Origin: JALHMQ01 sp037441125
Lineage (GTDB): Bacteria > Pseudomonadota > Gammaproteobacteria > Burkholderiales > Burkholderiaceae_F
Assembly: GCA_037441125.1 (NCBI GenBank)
Contig: JBBIST010000135.1
Coordinates: forward strand, 1 to 5,477
DNA length: 5,477 nucleotides
Reading direction: 5' to 3'
How positions within the stretch are numbered: position 1 is the first letter of the stretch; each line of letters begins with the position of its first letter. Below, in pieces: positions 1 through 5,477 of the stretch. The position numbers and the translations under genes were made by a program. Under the pieces are notes generated by a model. The model was not told the origin of the DNA, did not search any database, and was given only the letters and a program-made list of their open reading frames with translations.

Positions 1-55
1 GCAACCCAGCCAAACCGCCTCCAATCACCAAGACATCGGTGTAGATCACGTTCAT
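1..55 (-). CDS. frdA: Fumarate reductase flavoprotein subunit, N-terminal start (partial)
   Basis: The first 18 codons are visible, reading MNVIYTDVLVIGGGLAGL, after which the gene leaves the left edge. VIGGGLAGL is the start of the FAD-binding Rossmann fold (GxGxxG), and the whole stretch resembles the W. succinogenes FrdA N-terminus as I recall it (MKVQYCDSLVIGGGLAGL). A GAGG Shine-Dalgarno (plus 64-67) lies eight bases before the ATG. It follows frdC by 41 bases and is presumably in the same sigma-54-driven transcript. This is a second frdA, because the end of another one lies at the opposite edge of the window. Three of its 18 codons are TTG, and the local base composition is clearly less GC-rich than the rest of the window, but the segment is very short. 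Confidence 0.85.
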   Translation of the reverse strand, partial: MNVIYTDVLVIGGGLAGL

Positions 56-96
56 TGAGTTCGCCTCGTTCTCAGTCGCGGCATGTTGGACCGGGT

Positions 97-927
97 TCAG
101 TGCCGAAACGGCGCCGGCAGCCAGTTGGGCCACCACGACGGCGGCTCGGCGGTCGGCGGGTTGGTGAGCCAGGCCGGCGTGTAGACCGGGTTGTCGATGT
201 GCTGGACGGCGTAACCGATCTTCAGATAGGCCGCGAGCGTCAGCAGCCCGAGCACGAGGAAGAACACCGTGATCGCCCACTTGGCGGCGCGCAGGCGGCG
301 GCGCGAGCGCGCCGGATCGGTGCCCTGGAACCAGCCCCACTTGACCGCCAGCCGGTACAGGCCGATGCCGCCGTGCAGTTCGACGGCGAACAGCATCGCC
401 AGGTACAGCGGCCACCAGCCGTGCCAGACGCGCGCGCCGGACTCGTAGGGGCCGATCGCCGCCGGATGCATGAGCATCTGGTACAGGTGCGCGGCAACCA
501 TGAAGAACAGCGCGAAGCCGGTGACCGCCTGCACCCACCACAGCGTCGTGTCCTCGTGCGCCAGCAGGCGGCGATGCGACAGGAAGGTCTGCGCCTGGCC
601 GAAGCTCGACGGGAACTTGCGCATCGCCAGCAGCGCGTGCACGACCACGAGCGCGAACACCGCGGCGACGATCGCCGAGACAATCAGCGGATACGGCCGG
701 CCGAAGATGAAGTAGCCCTCGAAGGCCTTGGTGACGATCCACATCACGTCGTAGCCGAGCAGGATCGACGAGACGAAGAACATGTGGCCCCACATGAACA
801 GGCCCAGCGCCAATCCGGTGGCGCTCTGCGCCAGGTCCAGCCGCGCCGGCCAGCGGCTGCGGCGCGCGCGGTCGGCCAGACCGACCCCACCCACCAGGGC
901 GGCCTGCAGGTTCGCCGCGCGGTTCAT
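97..927 (-). CDS. frdC: Fumarate reductase di-haem cytochrome b membrane subunit FrdC
   Basis: This complete 276-residue protein anchors the fumarate reductase in the membrane and passes electrons from menaquinol to FrdB. Five hydrophobic helices lie at about residues 31-54, 80-103, 129-153, 170-196 and 215-238. Compared with W. succinogenes FrdC as I recall it, the likely haem ligands are H48 and H147 (distal) and H97 and H185 (proximal), corresponding to H44/H143 and H93/H182. The segments SATGLxLGLFMxGHMFFVS, AMRKFP, DTTLWW and FAVELHG...GLYRLAVKWGWF are shared. E70 (in VTKAFEGYFIF) corresponds to Wolinella E66, needed for menaquinol oxidation, and E183 to E180 of the proposed transmembrane proton path. 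The C-terminal tail (about 240-276) is rich in Pro and Trp and looks unrelated to the Wolinella tail. The start has a strong Shine-Dalgarno sequence. A frdA start follows 41 bases after the stop, as in the frdCAB order. Confidence 0.95.
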   Translation of the reverse strand: MNRAANLQAALVGGVGLADRARRSRWPARLDLAQSATGLALGLFMWGHMFFVSSILLGYDVMWIVTKAFEGYFIFGRPYPLIVSAIVAAVFALVVVHALLAMRKFPSSFGQAQTFLSHRRLLAHEDTTLWWVQAVTGFALFFMVAAHLYQMLMHPAAIGPYESGARVWHGWWPLYLAMLFAVELHGGIGLYRLAVKWGWFQGTDPARSRRRLRAAKWAITVFFLVLGLLTLAAYLKIGYAVQHIDNPVYTPAWLTNPPTAEPPSWWPNWLPAPFRH

Positions 928-932
928 GGACG

Positions 933-939
933 CCCTCCC
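933..939 (-). promoter_or_regulatory. Strong ribosome binding site of frdC
   Basis: The minus-strand sequence GGGAGGG lies five bases before the ATG at 927. It fixes the frdC start and is a near-ideal Shine-Dalgarno sequence, which suggests high translation once the transcript is made. Confidence 0.75.
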
Positions 940-956
940 GCAAGCCGGCGGCTTGC
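940..956 (-). other. Hairpin next to the frdC ribosome binding site
   Basis: Plus positions 940-946 (GCAAGCC) and 950-956 (GGCTTGC) are perfect complements separated by three bases. In the frdC leader RNA this forms a seven-pair stem whose base ends directly before the Shine-Dalgarno sequence at 939-933. It leaves the Shine-Dalgarno single-stranded, so it may protect the 5' end or tune translation. It lacks a T-run and is not a terminator. Confidence 0.45.
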
Positions 957-1035
957 CACGGGTGCCTGCTGCATCGACATGCTCGATCCTCGTGCGCTGC
1001 GCGGCGCCGTCATGGGCCGCTCAGTGCACAGGCAC

Positions 1036-1050
1036 GCAGCCTTCGTGCCA
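1036..1050 (-). promoter_or_regulatory. Sigma-54 (-24/-12) promoter for frdC
   Basis: Read on the minus strand the site is TGGCACGAAGGCTGC. It matches the TGGCACG-N4-TTGC consensus at all but one base (CTGC for TTGC), with the invariant GG and GC in the correct spacing. Counting from the GC as -12, transcription should start near position 1024, giving a leader of about 97 bases before the frdC ATG. It points toward frdC and lies downstream of the gene for a sigma-54 activator that has an intact GAFTGA motif. It is the only good -24/-12 match I found in this intergenic region. Confidence 0.75.
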
Positions 1051-1088
1051 GCGCAACGAGCGTCGGCGACCGGCTGACACCCCTTGGA

Positions 1089-1101
1089 ATTCAAGGACTT
1101 A
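1089..1101 (+). promoter_or_regulatory. Candidate IHF binding site
   Basis: ATTCAAGGACTTA matches the IHF core consensus WATCAANNNNTTR with one mismatch (T for A at the second position). It sits in a noticeably AT-richer patch between the palindrome at 1133-1150 and the sigma-54 promoter at 1036-1050, centred near -71. IHF bending between enhancer and promoter is a standard feature of sigma-54 systems. The match is short and on its own could be chance; its position is what makes it credible. Confidence 0.4.
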
Positions 1102-1132
1102 CGCAAGCCGATCGCGGCCCTGAACGAGCGGT

Positions 1133-1150
1133 CGTCCGGGAACCCGGACG
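1133..1150. promoter_or_regulatory. Perfect palindrome, candidate enhancer (UAS) for the DctD-like regulator
   Basis: CGTCCGGGAACCCGGACG is a perfect inverted repeat with eight-base arms and an AA spacer. Its centre lies about 117 bases upstream of the start point predicted from the sigma-54 promoter at 1036-1050, within the usual range for enhancer-binding proteins. It is 71 bases after the dctD stop, and no T-run follows on either strand, so an operator is more likely than a terminator. Assignment to the neighbouring DctD-like protein is inference; I could not match it to a published DctD site. Confidence 0.5.
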
Positions 1151-1187
1151 CCTGAGGCGCGCGGCGCACGCCTTTCCGTACGACGCC

Positions 1188-1211
1188 GCCGGCGCGGGCC
1201 CGGCCGGCGCG
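1188..1211 (-). repeat. GC-rich direct repeat and possible hairpin after dctD
   Basis: GCCGGCGCG occurs twice on the plus strand (1188-1196 and 1203-1211), 15 bases apart, starting about 10 bases after the dctD stop. Because GCCGGC is self-complementary, the two copies can also pair as a stem with a nine-base loop. There is no T-run after it on the minus strand, so it is at best a weak or factor-dependent end to the dctBD transcript. Confidence 0.3.
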
Positions 1212-1220
1212 CAAGCGGTG

Positions 1221-2575
<1,355 letters not shown>

Positions 2576-2579
<4 letters not shown>

Positions 2580-4480
2580 GCGACGGAGGCGGCGGTCGCC
2601 TCGGGCAGGTCGATCTCGAAGGTGGCGCCGCCGCCGGGATTGTTGGTGACGAAGATGTCGCCGCCGAAGTCGCGCACGATGCGCTGCGAGATCGGCAGAC
2701 CGAGCCCGAGGCCGGCGCCGCGCGGCTTGCTGGTGGCGAAGGGCTCGAACAAGCGCGCCATCATCGCCGCGTCCACCCCCGGCCCGGTGTCGGTGACCGC
2801 GATGCGCACCCGCGGCGGCATGGCCGCCGCCTGCAGCCGCAGGCGCCGCACCGGCGAGGCGGCCATCGCATCGAGTGCGTTGACGATCAGGTTGACCAGC
2901 ACCTGCTCGATCGCCGCCGGATCGGCCATCACCGCAAGCTCCGGCGGCTCGATCGCGACCTCCAGGCTCACGCCGTCGCGGCGCAGGCGCTCGGCCAGCA
3001 GGCCGGCGACGCTGCCCGCGGCCGCCGCGAGCGGTGTCGGCACCGCCTTGTCGCCCGGCTTGTGGGCGAAGGTCTTCAGCCTGCGCGTGACCTCGCCCAG
3101 CCGACTGACGATCTGCGAGATGCGCTCGAGGTTGCGCCGCGTCTCCTCCGGCCGCTGCTTGTCGAGCAGCGCCGCGGCGTTGTCCGACAGCGTGCGCAAG
3201 GCCGCCAGCGGCTGGTTGAACTCGTGCGCCAGCCCGGCGGAAATCTGTCCCAGCACCGCCATCTTGCCGGCGTGCACCAGCTCGCTCTGGGTCGCGCGCA
3301 GGCTGCGCTCGATCGCCTTGCGCGTCTCGATCTCGGCCGCGAGCGAGTCGATCGCGGTGCGCAGCTCGTGCGTGCGCTGGCGCACGCGCTGCTCGAGCGA
3401 GTCGTTCGCGGCCTGCAGTTGCGCCTGCGCCGCCAGCTTCTGCATCGCCGCCTGCCGGCTCTGCCAGGCCGCCACCGCCAGCAGCCAGGCCACCGCGGTC
3501 AGCGCCGCCGCCAGCAGCGCCTGGGTCAGCGCCGCGGACTGCAGCGCATCGAGCGAGTCGATCGCGATCATCTGCCAGCCGAAGCCGGGCACCGCACGCG
3601 CGGTCATCAGGGAGTCGACGTCGCCGATGCGCACCGATCTGGACTGCCCGTCGGCCAGCAGGCCGCCGGCCCAGGCAAGCAGCGGCAGATCGGGACTGTA
3701 GGGACGCTCGGCCAGGATCTCGGCACGCGTTGCCGCGTCGAACGGCGCCAGCGCGTGGAACCGCCACGCCTCGCGCGTGCTCAGGATCACGACCCCGCGC
3801 TGGTCGACCAGCAGCATGTCGCCCGGCATCGGCGCCCAGACGCCCGCCGCCGGCTCCAGATCGACCTTGGCTGCGGCCACGCCCAGCGTGCGTTCGCCCT
3901 CGCGCAGCGCATACGAGAGGAAGTAGCCCGGGCTGCGGGTGGTCATGCCGATGCCGAAGAAACTGCCGCGACCGGTCGCCAGCGCCTGCCGCAGATAGGG
4001 GCGGAAGTCATAGACGTGGCCGTAGGTGCTGGTGGGTGCGCCGTAGTCGGAGGCGGCGATCGACAGGCCATCGGGTCTGAGCACGAACAGCATGTCGGTG
4101 CCGACGATGGCGTTGATCCGCGCCAGTGCCGCGCTCGCCTGCTGGCGCAGGCGCAGGTCGTCGGGCGCGGCCAGCAACGCCTGCACCTCGGGCGTGGTTT
4201 GCAGCAGCGCCGGCAGATACTGGACCCGGGCGACGGTGCGGTCGAGGGCGACGATGCCAACATCGAGGCGCCGCAGCGCCGACTCCTGCAGGCGATGCGA
4301 TCCGACCGCGCTCGTCACGCCGTGCACGAGCGCGAACGCCACCAGCGACGACAGCAATCCCACCACGCCGACGAACAGCAGCGCGCGCAGGCCGAGTTGC
4401 AGGCGCGAAATCGCCAGTGCGCGCCGCGCCCGGTCGCGCAGGGACGCTCGGCGAGCGTGCAGATCCAAGGGTGTCGACAT
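2576..4480 (-). CDS. dctB: DctB-like C4-dicarboxylate sensor histidine kinase
   Basis: This 634-residue membrane kinase probably senses C4-dicarboxylates and phosphorylates the regulator encoded just downstream. A basic N-terminus is followed by TM1 (about residues 31-52), an external sensing region of about 265 residues, TM2 (about 317-339) and a long helical linker (342-403) with no obvious PAS domain. The kinase core has HEFNQPLAAL with phospho-acceptor H419, the N box NLIVNALDA (530-538), DTGPG (from D564), the F box EPFATSK (579-585) and GLGLGL (590-595). The sensing region has FRPYLRQAL, FFGIG and PGYFLSYAL (about 159-194), the pattern I associate with the DctB double-Cache ligand domain. 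The stop overlaps the regulator's ATG by four bases. The start is uncertain: an in-frame ATG at 4546 adds 22 residues of Pro/Arg-rich sequence and has a weak GAG-type Shine-Dalgarno. I prefer 4480 because homology-like sequence begins near there. The ligand is inferred from family and context. Confidence 0.85.
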
Positions 4481-4562
4481 GTTGCGAAAGCGGCGCCGCC
4501 GCCGACCCGGGCCGGTGCAGGGCGCGGCGCCGAAGCGCAGCGCCATTGTCTCATCGCGCGCG

Positions 4563-4602
4563 GCCGGCCCGCTCGCCGAGCGCAGCCTGGACCGCGGCCG
4601 GC
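4563..4602 (-). repeat. Nested inverted repeat at the end of frdB
   Basis: Outer arms of seven bases (plus 4563-4569 GCCGGCC and 4596-4602 GGCCGGC) enclose an inner perfect hairpin with five-base arms and a three-base loop (4570-4574 and 4578-4582). The structure begins in the frdB stop codon and lies in the frdB-dctB gap. No run of T follows on the minus strand, so it does not look like a standard intrinsic terminator. It could weaken read-through or protect the 3' end of frdAB mRNA. GC-rich sequence makes such pairings common, so its role is uncertain. Confidence 0.35.
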
Positions 4603-5396
4603 TAGCGCAGCGCGGCGGCGATCATCTTGCGGCGGATGAAGGCGATCTGCGTCTGCAGCGGCAGGTTCTTCGGGCACACATCGTGACAGGCGAGCAGGCT
4701 CATGCAGCCGAAGACGCCATCGTCGTCGCCGACCAGGTCGTAGAAGTCGGCGTCGTCGCGCAGGTCGCGCGGATCGAGGCGGAAGCGGGCGATCTTGTTG
4801 AGCGCCACGGCGCCGATGAAGTCTTCGCGCATGCGCGCGGTGCCGCAGGCGGCGACACAGCAGCCGCACTCGATGCAGCGGTCGAGCTCGTAGATTTTCT
4901 CCGCCAGCTCGGGGTCCATGCGCTCCTCAATGCGCGTCAGATCGAGCTCCTGCGACTTCAGGTGGACCCAACTTTCGATGCGCTCGCTCATCGCCCGCAT
5001 CCACTTTCCGGTGTTCACCGACAGGTCGCCGATCAGCTCGAACACCGGCAGCGGCGCCAGGATGATTTCCGGGCCGACGTCGCGCGTGAGCGTGCGGCAG
5101 GCGAGCGTGGGCCGGCCATTGATCACCATCGCGCAACTGCCGCAGATGCCGGCGCGGCAGACGAAGTCGAACTGCAGCGAGGCATCGAGCTTGTCGCGGA
5201 TCTCGTTCAGGGCGATGAACAGCGTCATCCCCGGGCCCTGCTCGAGCTCGTAGGTCTGCAGGTGCGGCCGGCTCGCCGGATCGCGCGGGTTGTAGCGCAG
5301 GACGCGGATCGTCAGCGTCTCGCCGTCGGCGACCTGGCGCGTGCCGTGGCCGGGACTGGCGCCGGGCGGGATGAAGGTGATCTTGTGTTCGCTCAT
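4602..5396 (-). CDS. frdB: Fumarate reductase iron-sulfur subunit FrdB (type B, Wolinella-like)
   Basis: This is a complete 264-residue protein that carries electrons from the membrane cytochrome b subunit to the flavin of FrdA. The N-terminal ferredoxin domain has the [2Fe-2S] cysteines C80, C85, C88 and C100 (CRAGICGSC ... LAC). The C-terminal domain has CIECGCCVAAC at residues 174-184 and CMSLLACHDVCP at 231-242, which together supply ligands for the [4Fe-4S] and [3Fe-4S] clusters. The segments CGCCVAACGT, DDGVFGCM and CHDVCPKNLPLQ closely resemble W. succinogenes FrdB and support fumarate reductase over an E. coli-type SdhB. The start is the ATG that overlaps the frdA stop; a GGAGGG Shine-Dalgarno (plus positions 5404-5409) sits 7 bases upstream. 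It acts on the cytoplasmic face of the membrane with FrdA and FrdC. The next gene downstream is the sensor kinase, not frdC. All cluster ligands appear intact. Confidence 0.95.
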   Translation of the reverse strand: MSEHKITFIPPGASPGHGTRQVADGETLTIRVLRYNPRDPASRPHLQTYELEQGPGMTLFIALNEIRDKLDASLQFDFVCRAGICGSCAMVINGRPTLACRTLTRDVGPEIILAPLPVFELIGDLSVNTGKWMRAMSERIESWVHLKSQELDLTRIEERMDPELAEKIYELDRCIECGCCVAACGTARMREDFIGAVALNKIARFRLDPRDLRDDADFYDLVGDDDGVFGCMSLLACHDVCPKNLPLQTQIAFIRRKMIAAALR

Positions 5397-5477
5397 TCCG
5401 CCGCCCTCCGCGCCGGTATCTGCGCCAGCGGTTCATCGATGCGTTCGTTGCGGCCGCGCAGTCGGGGTGGCAGCAGG
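5393..5477 (-). CDS. frdA: Fumarate reductase flavoprotein subunit, C-terminal end (partial)
   Basis: Only the last 27 codons and the TGA stop are inside the window; the gene enters from the right edge. The visible tail reads LLPPRLRGRNERIDEPLAQI before an Arg/Ala-rich end. From memory, FrdA of Wolinella succinogenes finishes with a similar 'LPAKYKARNER' segment, so this looks like the end of a type B fumarate reductase flavoprotein, the FAD-bearing subunit that reduces fumarate to succinate. The stop overlaps the ATG of frdB by four bases (ATGA), the tight coupling expected for frdA-frdB. No catalytic residues are visible, so the call rests on a short tail plus the following frdB. It is not the same gene part as the frdA start at the left edge. 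A succinate dehydrogenase flavoprotein of the same family is the main alternative. Confidence 0.75.
   Translation of the reverse strand, partial: LLPPRLRGRNERIDEPLAQIPARRAAE

Noticed and set aside
973..987. Inverted repeat ATCGA-N5-TCGAT as a possible FNR or other operator
   Set aside because: Arms are only five bases and do not match the FNR pattern TTGAT-N4-ATCAA; it also lies downstream of the predicted start site.
55..1077. Plus-strand open frame of 340 residues antisense to frdC
   Set aside because: Arg/Gln/Asp-rich shadow of frdC, whose helices and haem ligands are clear.
1133..1150. The palindrome as an intrinsic terminator of dctD
   Set aside because: No T-run follows the stem on either strand, and its distance from the sigma-54 promoter fits an enhancer better.
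924..1214. Minus-strand open frame of 96 residues filling the dctD-frdC gap and ending ATGA over the frdC start
   Set aside because: No recognisable domain, Arg/Ala-rich, and it overlaps the sigma-54 promoter, IHF-like site and palindrome. The ATGA overlap is tempting, but chance open frames are common at this GC content.
2580..3767. Upstream extension of the regulator reading frame to a protein of about 848 residues
   Set aside because: The extension lies in another frame of the kinase gene and is Arg/Ala/Gly-rich low-complexity sequence. The receiver domain begins just after the ATG at 2579, which also overlaps the kinase stop.
3062..4639. Plus-strand open frame of 525 residues antisense to dctB
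   Set aside because: Same low-complexity shadow pattern; the minus strand encodes a well-supported histidine kinase.

Overview
The window (about 70% G+C by eye) carries chromosomal genes from a high-GC proteobacterium, all on the minus strand. It is read here from right (5477) to left (1). The GC content, the Wolinella-type fumarate reductase and the DctB/DctD-type two-component pair suggest a betaproteobacterium or a related group, but no marker gene fixes the lineage.

Layout in transcription order: (1) 5477-5393 holds the last 27 codons of a fumarate reductase flavoprotein (frdA). (2) 5396-4602 is a complete frdB, the iron-sulfur subunit, overlapping the frdA stop by ATGA. (3) 4480 (or 4546) to 2576 is a DctB-like membrane histidine kinase. 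(4) 2579-1221 is a DctD-like sigma-54-dependent response regulator, overlapping dctB by ATGA. (5) 1220-928 is a 293-base intergenic region. It holds a good sigma-54 -24/-12 promoter, an IHF-like site, an 18-base perfect palindrome suited to an enhancer site, and a hairpin next to a strong Shine-Dalgarno sequence. (6) 927-97 is frdC, the di-haem cytochrome b membrane anchor. (7) 55-1 is the first 18 codons of a second frdA, which runs off the left edge.

Function: FrdA, FrdB and FrdC of this type form the menaquinol:fumarate reductase of anaerobic respiration (type B, one five-helix di-haem anchor, as in Wolinella succinogenes). DctB-type kinases sense C4-dicarboxylates outside the cytoplasmic membrane, and DctD-type regulators activate sigma-54 promoters. 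The inferred circuit is that external fumarate or succinate is sensed by the kinase and the regulator then switches on the frdC promoter immediately downstream of its own gene. This would do with sigma-54 what DcuS/DcuR does for frd in E. coli.

The most notable points are the two different ends of frdA at opposite edges of the window, implying two fumarate reductase gene sets flanking the regulator pair, and the complete enhancer/IHF/sigma-54 arrangement before frdC.
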